From Sphingomonadaceae bacterium (lineage in GTDB: Bacteria > Pseudomonadota > Alphaproteobacteria > Sphingomonadales > Sphingomonadaceae), in contig JANWWL010000004.1 of the NCBI GenBank assembly GCA_025056155.1, positions 310,001 through 374,000 on the forward strand: a DNA stretch of 64,000 nt. Direction: 5' to 3'. Position 1 is the stretch's first letter. Every line of letters begins with the position of its first letter. The notes below the pieces were generated by a model. The model was not told where the DNA came from. It made no database searches and saw only the letters and a program-made list of their open reading frames with translations. Position numbers and translations under genes: made by a program. Below are positions 56,503 through 64,000 of the stretch, piece after piece.

Positions 56503-58416
56503 ATGGTCCAGGCGATCGTCCTCCTGCCCCTCCTGGGTTTCCTGGTGGCCGGAATCGGCAACCGGGCGCTGGGCGACCTGGGTGCGCGCCTGGTCACGAC
56601 CATCGCCGTAGGGGTGGCCTGCGCGCTCGCATGGCTCGTCTTCCTGCGCCAGTGGGAAGGCGAGGGCGCCTATGTCGTGACCGTGGCCGAATGGTTCTCG
56701 AGCGGGGCGCTGCGCGTGTCGTGGCAGCTGCGCGTCGACATGCTGGTGGCGGTGATGCTCGTCGTGGTCACCACCGTGTCGGCCCTGGTCCACCTCTATT
56801 CCTGGGGCTACATGGCCGAGGACTCCTCCCAGCCACGCTTCTTCGCCTATCTTTCGTTGTTCACCTTCGCGATGCTCATGCTGGTCACGGCCGAGTCGCT
56901 TGTGCAACTTTTCTTCGGCTGGGAGGGCGTGGGGCTGGCCTCGTATCTGCTCATCGGCTTCTGGTACGAACGCCCGGCCGCCAAGGCGGCCGCGATCAAG
57001 GCCTTCGTCGTGAACCGGGTGGGCGACTTCGGCTTCATGCTGGGCCTGTTCGCGGCGTTCCTGGTGTTCGGCACGCTCGACCTGTCGGACATGCTGGCGG
57101 CCGTGCCGCGGCATCGGGACACGACGATCGAGCTGTTGGGAACGCCGGTCGATGCGCTCACGGCCATCGCCCTCCTGCTGTTCGTGGGCGCGATGGGCAA
57201 GTCGGCCCAGCTCGGTCTGCACACCTGGCTGCCGGACGCCATGGAAGGGCCGACCCCCGTCTCGGCCCTGATCCACGCCGCCACGATGGTCACGGCCGGC
57301 GTGTTCCTCGTCTGCCGTCTGTCACCCCTGTTCGAAGCCGCGCCCCTGGCACTGGACGTCGTGACCTACCTGGGGGCCGCCACCGCGTTGTTCGCTGCGA
57401 CGGTCGCCACCACGCAGCACGACATCAAGCGGGTCATCGCCTATTCGACCTGCTCGCAACTGGGCTTCATGTTTTTCGCTGCCGGGATAGGCGCCTATGG
57501 GGCGGCGATGTTCCACCTGTTCACCCACGCCTTCTTCAAGGCGCTGCTGTTCCTCGGGGCCGGCTCGGTCATTCACGCCATGCACCACGAGCAGGACATG
57601 CGCCGCTACGGCGGGCTCGCGCGGCACGTGCCCCTGACTTTCGCGGCGATGACGGTGGGCACGCTCGCGATCACGGGGTTCTTCTTCACTGCCGGCTATT
57701 ACTCGAAGGACGGCATTCTGTTCTCCGCCTTCGCCCGCGGCCGCGAGCCGGCGCTGGTGGCCTTCGCCGTGGGCCTCGTCACCGCCCTGCTCACGTCCTT
57801 CTATTCGTGGCGGTTGGTGTTCCTCACCTTCTTCGGGGCGCCGCGCTGGGACGGTCACCATCATGCCCCTCACGAAAGCCCCCCCTCGATGCTCGTACCC
57901 CTCGGCGTGCTGGCGCTGGGCGCCCTGGGGGCGGGCGCGCTGTTCCACGAGGCCTACATCGGCGCCCACCACCCCTTCTGGCAGGGCGCCATCGTGCACG
58001 ACCGCGCCTTCGCCGCGGCCGCGCACGACGTGCCGGCTCTGGTGCACTGGGCGCCGGCGATCGCCATGGCGGCGGGGTTCCTCATCGCGTTGCGCCAGTA
58101 CGTGCTGAAGCCGGGCGCGGCCGAGGATTTCGTGCGGACCTTCCACACGCTCCATGGTTTCTTCTACCGGAAGTGGTACTTCGACGAACTCTACGACGCG
58201 CTGTTCGTGCGCCCGGCCCGGGCCCTGGGGCGGATGTTCTGGCAGGGCGGTGACCTTGGCCTCATCGATCGGCTGGGCCCGGACGGCGTGTCGGCGGCGG
58301 TCGGTGCGGGGGCGTCGGCCGCCCGTCGGTTCCAGTCGGGCCTGCTGCAGGCCTACGCCATGGTGATGCTGGTGGGCGTGGCGGGTCTCGTGACCTGGCT
58401 GTTGGCGGCGCGCTGA
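56503..58416 (+). CDS. nuoL: NADH-quinone oxidoreductase subunit L
   Basis: NuoL is the distal antiporter-like proton pump. The 637 residues contain [19 protein letters not shown] (Glu of the pump centre), [35 protein letters not shown] and [12 protein letters not shown]-type [23 protein letters not shown] long C-terminal amphipathic region with the final helix anchors it along the membrane arm. The stop overlaps the nuoM start (TGATG). Confidence 0.97.
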   Translation: MVQAIVLLPLLGFLVAGIGNRALGDLGARLVTTIAVGVACALAWLVFLRQWEGEGAYVVTVAEWFSSGALRVSWQLRVDMLVAVMLVVVTTVSALVHLYSWGYMAEDSSQPRFFAYLSLFTFAMLMLVTAESLVQLFFGWEGVGLASYLLIGFWYERPAAKAAAIKAFVVNRVGDFGFMLGLFAAFLVFGTLDLSDMLAAVPRHRDTTIELLGTPVDALTAIALLLFVGAMGKSAQLGLHTWLPDAMEGPTPVSALIHAATMVTAGVFLVCRLSPLFEAAPLALDVVTYLGAATALFAATVATTQHDIKRVIAYSTCSQLGFMFFAAGIGAYGAAMFHLFTHAFFKALLFLGAGSVIHAMHHEQDMRRYGGLARHVPLTFAAMTVGTLAITGFFFTAGYYSKDGILFSAFARGREPALVAFAVGLVTALLTSFYSWRLVFLTFFGAPRWDGHHHAPHESPPSMLVPLGVLALGALGAGALFHEAYIGAHHPFWQGAIVHDRAFAAAAHDVPALVHWAPAIAMAAGFLIALRQYVLKPGAAEDFVRTFHTLHGFFYRKWYFDELYDALFVRPARALGRMFWQGGDLGLIDRLGPDGVSAAVGAGASAARRFQSGLLQAYAMVMLVGVAGLVTWLLAAR

Positions 58417-59912
58417 TGCTGTCGGCCATGATCCTCCTCCCGCTCGTGGGTGCGGCGGTGGTCGGCCTGCTGGGCGATGCCGTGCGCGCCCGCTGGGTGG
58501 CCCTGCTCACCACGCTCGCCGTCCTGGGTCTGGCCCTCGGGCTCTGGGCCGGCTTCGACACCTCGACGGCCGCCTTCCAATACGTCGAGCGGGCCGAACC
58601 GTTCGGCGGGCTCTTCAGCTGGCACCTCGGCATCGATGGGATCGGGCTGGTGCTGATCCTCCTGTCGGCGTTCCTGATGCCGTTCGCCATCCTGGCGGGC
58701 TGGGAGTCGGTTCGGGAACGCGTGCCGGAATATCTGGCCGCCTTCCTGGTGATGGAAGCGTTCATCATCGGCGTCTTCGCGGCGCTCGACCTTATCCTGT
58801 TCTACGTGTTCTTCGAGGCCGGGCTTATCCCCATGTACCTCATCATCGGTGTCTGGGGCGGCAAGCGGCGCATCTACGCCAGTTACAAGTTCTTCCTCTA
58901 CACGCTTCTGGGTTCGGTGCTGATGCTGCTCGCCATGATCTGGATGGTCCGCGAGGCCGGCACCACCGACATTCCGGCCTTGATGGCCCACGACTTTCCG
59001 CTGTCGGCCCAGCGCTGGCTGTGGCTGGGGTTCTTCGCGAGCTTCGCCGTCAAGATGCCCATGTGGCCGGTGCACACGTGGCTGCCCGACGCGCACGTGG
59101 AAGCCCCGACGGCGGGCTCGATGATCCTGGCGGGCGTCCTTCTCAAGATGGGAGGCTATGGCTTCCTGCGCTTTTCGCTGCCCATGTTCCCGGAGGCGTC
59201 GGCCGAGTTCGTGGGCCTCGTCTTCGCCCTGTCGATGGTGGCCGTCGTCTACACGTCGCTTGTGGCGCTGGCCCAGGAGGACATGAAGAAGCTCATCGCC
59301 TATTCCTCGGTTGCGCACATGGCCTTCGTGACCGGGGGGCTGTTCGCCCTCAACACCCAGGGCCTCGAGGGGGCGATGTTCGTGATGGTCTCGCACGGGC
59401 TCGTCTCGGCCGCGCTCTTCTTCTGCGTGGGCGTCGTCTACGATCGGCTCCATACGCGTGAGATCGCGCGCTACGGCGGGCTTGCCACCAACATGCCGCG
59501 CTATGCGCTGTTCTTCCTGTTGTTCACGCTGGCCTCGATCGCCCTGCCCGGCACTTCGGGCTTCGTGGGCGAATTCCTGGCGCTGATGGGCATCTTCTCG
59601 GCCTCGAGCCTTGCCGGCGTGGTCATGGCGACCGGCGTCATCCTGGGGGCGGCCTACATGCTCTGGCTCTACGCGCGTGTGGCCTACGGGCGGATCGTGC
59701 ACGACGACGTGCGCGCCATGCCGGATCTCAAGCCGCGGGAATGGGCCGTCATGCTGCCGCTCGCGGCGTCGGTGCTGTGGCTGGGGGTGAACCCCGGCCC
59801 CGTGCTGGCCCCCGTCCGGGCGCCGGTCGAAAGCTTGATGGCCCGGCTGGTCGAGCGCGGGGTCGTGGCGGACGCGTCGCTCTCCCCAGCCCGCGCAACG
59901 GGGGCGGGATGA
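58416..59912 (+). CDS. nuoM: NADH-quinone oxidoreductase subunit M
   Basis: NuoM is the second antiporter-like pump (498 residues, about 14 helices). Key segments: [17 protein letters not shown] (pump Glu), [22 protein letters not shown] (Lys), [16 protein letters not shown] and [16 protein letters not shown]. The length and C-terminus are normal. It overlaps nuoN by ATGA. Confidence 0.97.
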   Translation: MLSAMILLPLVGAAVVGLLGDAVRARWVALLTTLAVLGLALGLWAGFDTSTAAFQYVERAEPFGGLFSWHLGIDGIGLVLILLSAFLMPFAILAGWESVRERVPEYLAAFLVMEAFIIGVFAALDLILFYVFFEAGLIPMYLIIGVWGGKRRIYASYKFFLYTLLGSVLMLLAMIWMVREAGTTDIPALMAHDFPLSAQRWLWLGFFASFAVKMPMWPVHTWLPDAHVEAPTAGSMILAGVLLKMGGYGFLRFSLPMFPEASAEFVGLVFALSMVAVVYTSLVALAQEDMKKLIAYSSVAHMAFVTGGLFALNTQGLEGAMFVMVSHGLVSAALFFCVGVVYDRLHTREIARYGGLATNMPRYALFFLLFTLASIALPGTSGFVGEFLALMGIFSASSLAGVVMATGVILGAAYMLWLYARVAYGRIVHDDVRAMPDLKPREWAVMLPLAASVLWLGVNPGPVLAPVRAPVESLMARLVERGVVADASLSPARATGAG

Positions 59913-61357
59913 TCGACGTCGAGTCCTCGCTCGCCACCGGCGCCCCCGAAGTCGTCCTGGCGGCCGGCCTGCTGGTGCTCCTGCTGGTCGGGGCCTTCCA
60001 GGGCGACCGCGCGGCGGACGGCATCAGCTGGGGGGGCGTCCTGCTGCTCGTGGCGGCGGCGGTTCCCCTGTTCGATCAGGAACCTGCCCGCACGCTGGCC
60101 TGGGGTGGCCTCTACGTCGCCGACGCGCTCTCGCGTTATCTCAAGCTCCTCGTGTTCGCCGGGGCGGCGGCGGCCCTGCTGGTCGCCATGCCCGCCCTGC
60201 GGCGGCAGGCCATCGCCCGTTTCGAATATCCCCTGCTCGTCCTGTTCGCCACGTTGGGCATGGCCCTCATGGTCTCGGCCCACGACCTCCTCACCCTCTA
60301 CCTCGGTCTCGAGCTCATGAGCCTGTCGTGCTACGTGCTGGCCGCCTTCGACCGCTGCGACGCGCGCTCGTCCGAGGCGGGGCTCAAGTATTTCGCGCTC
60401 GGCGCGCTGGCGTCGGGCGTGCTGCTCTATGGGGTCAGCCTCGTCTATGGCTTCGTCGGCGCCACGGGCTTCGACGCGATTGCCCAGGCGGTCCGCGGCG
60501 AAGGGCGGTCGCTGGGCGTGGTGGCGGGGCTCGCCCTGGTGCTGGCGGGGCTGGCCTTCAAGATCTCGGCCGTGCCGTTCCACATGTGGACGCCCGACGT
60601 CTACCAGGGAGCGCCCACTCCCGTGACCGCCTTCCTGGCGACCGCGGCCAAGGTGGCGGCCTTCGGCTTGCTGCTGCGCGTTGTGGTGGGGGCCTTCGGT
60701 GCGCTGGCGGCCGATTGGCGGCAGATCGTTGTCTTCTTGAGCCTCGCCTCGATGGCGCTCGGGGCGGTGGGCGCCATCGGCCAGACGAACGCCAAGCGCC
60801 TGATGGCCTATTCCGCCATCACCCATATGGGCTTCGCTCTGATTGGCCTGGCGCCCGGCACGGCCCAGGGGGCCCAGGCGGTGCTGCTCTACCTTACCGT
60901 CTACCTGGTCATGACCTTCGGTGCCTTCCTCTGCCTTCTGTCGTTGGTGGGGCCCGACGGTGCCGCGCGCGAGGAGCTGGCCGACCTGGCCGGCCTCGCC
61001 CGCACGCGCCCCGGGCTGGCCGCCGCGCTCGCCATCTTCATGCTGTCGCTGGCCGGGCTGCCGCCGCTCTTCGGCTTCATGCCCAAGCTCGCGGTCTTCG
61101 CCGCCGCCGTGGAGGCGGGCCTTTGGCCGCTCGCGGTGGCGGGCGTCCTCGCCACGGTGGTGGCGGCCTTCTATTATCTCAGGGTCGTGAAGCTCCTCTA
61201 CTTCGATCCTCCGGCGGGAGTGGGAAGCGCCCAGGTCGATGAAGGGGTGGCGCCCATCCTCATGCTGGCGGCGGCGAGTTTCTCCTCGCCCCTGGGCTTC
61301 CTGCTCCTGGGGCCGTTGTCGGCGGCCGGCCAGGCGGTGGCGCGGGCGCTGTTCTAG
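59909..61357 (+). CDS. nuoN: NADH-quinone oxidoreductase subunit N
   Basis: NuoN is the third antiporter-like pump (482 residues). It has [18 protein letters not shown] (Glu), [40 protein letters not shown] and [20 protein letters not shown], and a C-terminal helix pair. It ends the complex I set; all fourteen subunits A to N are present in this window, each with its key residues. birA starts 2 bp downstream. Confidence 0.97.
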   Translation: MIDVESSLATGAPEVVLAAGLLVLLLVGAFQGDRAADGISWGGVLLLVAAAVPLFDQEPARTLAWGGLYVADALSRYLKLLVFAGAAAALLVAMPALRRQAIARFEYPLLVLFATLGMALMVSAHDLLTLYLGLELMSLSCYVLAAFDRCDARSSEAGLKYFALGALASGVLLYGVSLVYGFVGATGFDAIAQAVRGEGRSLGVVAGLALVLAGLAFKISAVPFHMWTPDVYQGAPTPVTAFLATAAKVAAFGLLLRVVVGAFGALAADWRQIVVFLSLASMALGAVGAIGQTNAKRLMAYSAITHMGFALIGLAPGTAQGAQAVLLYLTVYLVMTFGAFLCLLSLVGPDGAAREELADLAGLARTRPGLAAALAIFMLSLAGLPPLFGFMPKLAVFAAAVEAGLWPLAVAGVLATVVAAFYYLRVVKLLYFDPPAGVGSAQVDEGVAPILMLAAASFSSPLGFLLLGPLSAAGQAVARALF

Positions 61358-61359
61358 GC

Positions 61360-62064
61360 GTGTCGGCGCCCATCCTCCTGCCCGAAGTGGGGAGCACCAA
61401 CGACTGGCTGCTCGAACGGTCGGACTCGCTGCCCGATGGCCAATGGGTGCGCGCCGAGCGGCAGACGGCCGGGCGCGGCCGGGCCGGTCGGAGCTGGACG
61501 ATGCATCCCGGCAATCTCGCCGCCTCGGTGCTGGTGCGCCTGCGGCCCACCGACCCGCCGGCCCATCAGTTGGGCTTGGTGGCGGGGGTGGCCTTGGCCG
61601 AGACCGCGGCCCGCTTCGTCGCCCCGCGGCGTCTGCTGCTCAAGTGGCCCAACGACCTTCTGTTGGACGGCGCGAAGCTCGCCGGGATCCTGTGCGAGCG
61701 GCGCGCAGCCTGCGTGGTGGTGGGATTGGGGGTCAACCTGGCCCAAGCGCCCCCGATTGCCGGCCGCGCCACGGCCGCCCTGCCGCCGCCCGCGCCCGAT
61801 CCGGACAGCTTCCTCGCCCTGCTCGCTTCGCGGTTCGCCCACTGGCGGGCCCTGTGGGGTGAACTGGGCTTCGCGCCCGTGCGGGAGGCGTGGCTTCAGC
61901 GTGCGCACCGGCCCGGCACGCCGCTCACGGTCAGCGGGCCGCCCCAACGCCAGGGCGGTTTCGCCGGGCTCGACGCCGAGGGCGCCCTGCTGCTCGACAC
62001 GGGCCGAGGCGTCGAGACGGTGCGGTCGGGAGAAGTCGTGCTGGCCGCCGCGGGGTCGGGCTGA
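61360..62064 (+). CDS. birA: Biotin--[acetyl-CoA carboxylase] ligase
   Basis: BirA attaches biotin to carboxylase carrier proteins. The 234 residues lack the N-terminal DNA-binding domain of the E. coli repressor form, so this is a pure ligase. It contains GSTNDWLL, the ATP/biotin loop AERQTAGRGRAGRSW, NLAASVLVRL, LKWPNDLLLDGAKLAGIL and VVVGLGVNL, then a small C-terminal SH3-like domain (GLDAEGALLLD). The start is GTG. The nuoN-birA-coaX-rnj order is standard for alphaproteobacteria. Confidence 0.94.
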   Translation: MSAPILLPEVGSTNDWLLERSDSLPDGQWVRAERQTAGRGRAGRSWTMHPGNLAASVLVRLRPTDPPAHQLGLVAGVALAETAARFVAPRRLLLKWPNDLLLDGAKLAGILCERRAACVVVGLGVNLAQAPPIAGRATAALPPPAPDPDSFLALLASRFAHWRALWGELGFAPVREAWLQRAHRPGTPLTVSGPPQRQGGFAGLDAEGALLLDTGRGVETVRSGEVVLAAAGSG

Positions 62065-62840
62065 TGCTGCTGGCCATCGACGTCGGCAACACGAACGTCG
62101 TGGTGGCCCTGTGCGAGGGGTCGGACATCCGCCACCGCTGGCGCATTTCGACCGACGGGAAGCGCACGTCCGATGAATACGGGGTCTGGCTGCACCAGCT
62201 GCTGCACCTCGAGGGGCTCAAGCCCGCTGATGTGACATCGATCATCATCGCCTCCGTCGTGCCACAGACGCTGTTCAACCTGCGGCAGCTGGCGCGCCAG
62301 TATTTCGGCCTGGAACCTCTCGTGGCGGGCGATCCGGGCTTCGACTATGGCATCGAGGTGCGCCTGCCGAACCCGGCCGAGGTGGGCGCGGACCGGCTGG
62401 TGAACGCCGTGGCGGCCCGGGCCCTGCATCCCGGCCCCTTGGTGGTGGTGGACTTCGGCACGGCCACCACCTTCGACGTCGTGTCGGCCGACGGCGCCTA
62501 CGAAGGCGGCGTGATCGCTCCCGGCATCCACCTCTCGATGGACGCGCTCTATCGGGCGGCCGCGCGCCTGCCGCGCATCGCCGTCGAGCCGCCGGCGAAA
62601 GGGCTCGGCGTGGTGGGCCGGAACACGGTCCACGCCATGCAGTCGGGCGTGTTCTGGGGCTATGTGGGGCTGGTCGAGGGGCTGGTTCAGCGCATCTCGG
62701 CCGAGCTGGACAGAGCGCCTTTCGTGATTGCGACCGGCGGGCTTGCGGGGCTCTTCGCGCGGCACGCCCCGGCCATCACGCATGTCGATCCGGATCTCAC
62801 CATCCGCGGCCTCATCCTGCTCGAGGCGGCCCATCGATGA
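62064..62840 (+). CDS. coaX: Type III pantothenate kinase
   Basis: CoaX catalyses the first step of coenzyme A synthesis and is insensitive to CoA feedback. The 258 residues of the ASKHA fold contain LLAIDVGNTNVVVAL (phosphate 1), NPAEVGADRLVNAVAA with the catalytic Asp, VVVDFGTATTFDVV, and GGVIAPGIHLSMDAL. The ATG overlaps the birA stop (TGATG) and the stop overlaps the rnj start (ATGA). Confidence 0.96.
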   Translation: MLLAIDVGNTNVVVALCEGSDIRHRWRISTDGKRTSDEYGVWLHQLLHLEGLKPADVTSIIIASVVPQTLFNLRQLARQYFGLEPLVAGDPGFDYGIEVRLPNPAEVGADRLVNAVAARALHPGPLVVVDFGTATTFDVVSADGAYEGGVIAPGIHLSMDALYRAAARLPRIAVEPPAKGLGVVGRNTVHAMQSGVFWGYVGLVEGLVQRISAELDRAPFVIATGGLAGLFARHAPAITHVDPDLTIRGLILLEAAHR

Positions 62841-64000
62841 CGCCCAGCGAAGAGCTGTTGTTCCTGCCCCTGGGCGGGGCGGGCGAGATCGGCATGAACG
62901 TCAACCTCTACGGTTGCCGCGGTCGCTGGCTGATGGTGGATCTGGGCATGACGTTCGCCACGCCGGAACTGCCCGGCATCGACCTCGTGTTGCCGGACCT
63001 CACGTTCGTCGAAGGTCAGCGCGACCGGCTCGAGGCCGTGGTGCTGACCCATGGGCACGAGGACCACATCGGCGCCGTCCCCTACCTGGCCGCCGATCTC
63101 GGGGTGCCGCTCTACGCCACGCCCTTCACCGCTGGGCTGGTTCGCCGGAAGCTCGATGAGGCGGGGCTTGCGGGGGAAGTCGACGTGCGGGTCGTGCCCT
63201 TGGGGGGAGCGCTGGAACTCGGGCCGTTCCGGCTGCGCTACGTGGCCCTCGCCCATTCGATTCCCGAGGGCAATGCGCTCGTCATCGACACGCCGTTCGG
63301 CCGGGTTTTCCACACCGGCGACTGGAAGCTCGACGACCGGCCGCTCATCGGCGATCCGGCGAGCGAAGCGGAACTGCGGGCCATCGGCGACGCGGGCGTG
63401 CTGGCGCTCGTGGGCGATTCCACGAACGTCTTCCAGCCCGAGGCGAGCGGCTCGGAGGCCGAGGTGCGCGACAGCCTGCTCAAGATCGTGGCGGCGCGCT
63501 CAACGGGCCGGGTGGTCGTCACCACCTTCGCGTCGAACGCAGTGCGCCTGCGCACCCTGGGCGAGATCGCCGAGGCCACGGGCCGGCGCCTCGTGCTGGC
63601 GGGCCGGTCGCTCGAGCGCGTGCTCGACGTGGCCCGCGAGGCGGGTTACCTGGCCGATCTGCCCCCCCTCCTGGGGCTCGAAGCGGCCGCCGCGTGGCCG
63701 CGCGAACGCCTGCTCGTGGCGGCGACCGGCGCCCAGGGCGAACCGCAGGCCGCGCTGGCGCGCATGGCGGACGGCGCCCATCCCTTCCTTCGCCTCGAGC
63801 CGGGGGACTGCGTCATCTTCTCCTCGCGCAGCATTCCGGGCAACGAACTGGCGATCGCGCGGGTGCAGAACGACCTGGCCGCCCGCGGCGTGGAAATCCT
63901 GAGCCACCCGCGGGCCTTCGTCCACGTGTCGGGACATCCCGGTCGGCCCGAGCTCGAAGCGATGTACGCCTGGATCCGCCCCCGCATCGCGGTGCCCGTC
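62837..64000 (+). CDS. rnj: Ribonuclease J, N-terminal part (cut by window edge)
   Basis: RNase J is a 5' exo- and endoribonuclease of the metallo-beta-lactamase/beta-CASP family that processes rRNA and mRNA. The 388 codons visible cover the beta-lactamase core (LGGAGEIGMNVNLYG, VLTHGHEDHIGAVPYL metal motif, ALAHSIPEGNALVI, FHTGDWKLD) and the beta-CASP domain (GDSTNVFQPEASGSE, VVTTFASNAVRL, FSSRSIPGNE), up to LSHPRAFVHVSGHPGRPEL. The linker end and C-terminal domain lie beyond the window. The start overlaps coaX by ATGA. Confidence 0.95.
   Translation, partial: MTPSEELLFLPLGGAGEIGMNVNLYGCRGRWLMVDLGMTFATPELPGIDLVLPDLTFVEGQRDRLEAVVLTHGHEDHIGAVPYLAADLGVPLYATPFTAGLVRRKLDEAGLAGEVDVRVVPLGGALELGPFRLRYVALAHSIPEGNALVIDTPFGRVFHTGDWKLDDRPLIGDPASEAELRAIGDAGVLALVGDSTNVFQPEASGSEAEVRDSLLKIVAARSTGRVVVTTFASNAVRLRTLGEIAEATGRRLVLAGRSLERVLDVAREAGYLADLPPLLGLEAAAAWPRERLLVAATGAQGEPQAALARMADGAHPFLRLEPGDCVIFSSRSIPGNELAIARVQNDLAARGVEILSHPRAFVHVSGHPGRPELEAMYAWIRPRIAVPV

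Overview
This window is high-GC chromosomal DNA from an alphaproteobacterium, probably a member of or close to the Rhodospirillales. The class assignment rests on gene order: pckA / chvI-chvG / hprK-rapZ-EIIA-HPr, zapA-6S RNA-5-FCL, hisC-tyrA facing metX-metW, tkt-gap-pgk-fba-thiE, and nuoA-N followed by birA, coaX and rnj. Nothing in the sequence fixes a genus. I see no phage, insertion sequence, CRISPR array or replication origin. Genes are densely packed, and many neighbours overlap by ATGA, GTGA or TGATG, which points to translational coupling.

Layout. 1-3.3 kb: the N-terminal half of enolase, a dipeptide epimerase, a small unknown protein, tRNA-Cys and an SbtA-type bicarbonate transporter. 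3.8-11 kb: a J-domain protein, PEP carboxykinase, the ChvG/ChvI two-component system, the PTS-Ntr proteins (HprK, RapZ, EIIA, HPr) and bacterioferritin. 11-21 kb: ileS-lspA-BamF, a Mrp-like ATPase, hflK-hflC, a DegP-type protease, then two convergent genes (YjgR/HerA-like ATPase and CysQ-like phosphatase) that each carry a single-base frameshift. 21.8-30.6 kb: ubiA, a fatty acyl-AMP ligase, recX, tyrA, hisC, metX, metW, a DUF3597 protein and HMG-CoA lyase. 30.6-38.5 kb: a CoA-transferase, a VWA protein, two tandem SDRs, hemF, a haloalkane-dehalogenase-like protein lacking its nucleophile, tRNA-Asp, chorismate mutase, DUF2842, 5-FCL, 6S RNA, zapA and a DUF4164-like protein. 38.7-46.7 kb: a Calvin/glycolytic operon (tkt, gap, pgk, fba, thiE), a PEP-CTERM gene broken by one in-frame TAG, efp and an inositol-phosphatase gene that appears to start at CTG. 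46.8-64 kb: the complete complex I operon nuoA-N, with a small unknown ORF between nuoE and nuoF and a repeat-rich 312 bp gap before nuoJ, then birA, coaX and the start of rnj.

Functionally this is core metabolism: carbon flow around PEP and triose phosphates, its regulation through PTS-Ntr and ChvGI, amino acid and cofactor synthesis, membrane protein quality control and respiration. I found no undescribed multi-gene system. The points worth a second look are local: three otherwise intact genes broken by single-base changes, enzymes missing hallmark residues (dehalogenase-like, Mrp-like, one SDR), a coupled small ORF inside the nuo operon, a non-canonical start codon, and GC-rich intergenic repeats at 29.0 and 55.4 kb that may be related.
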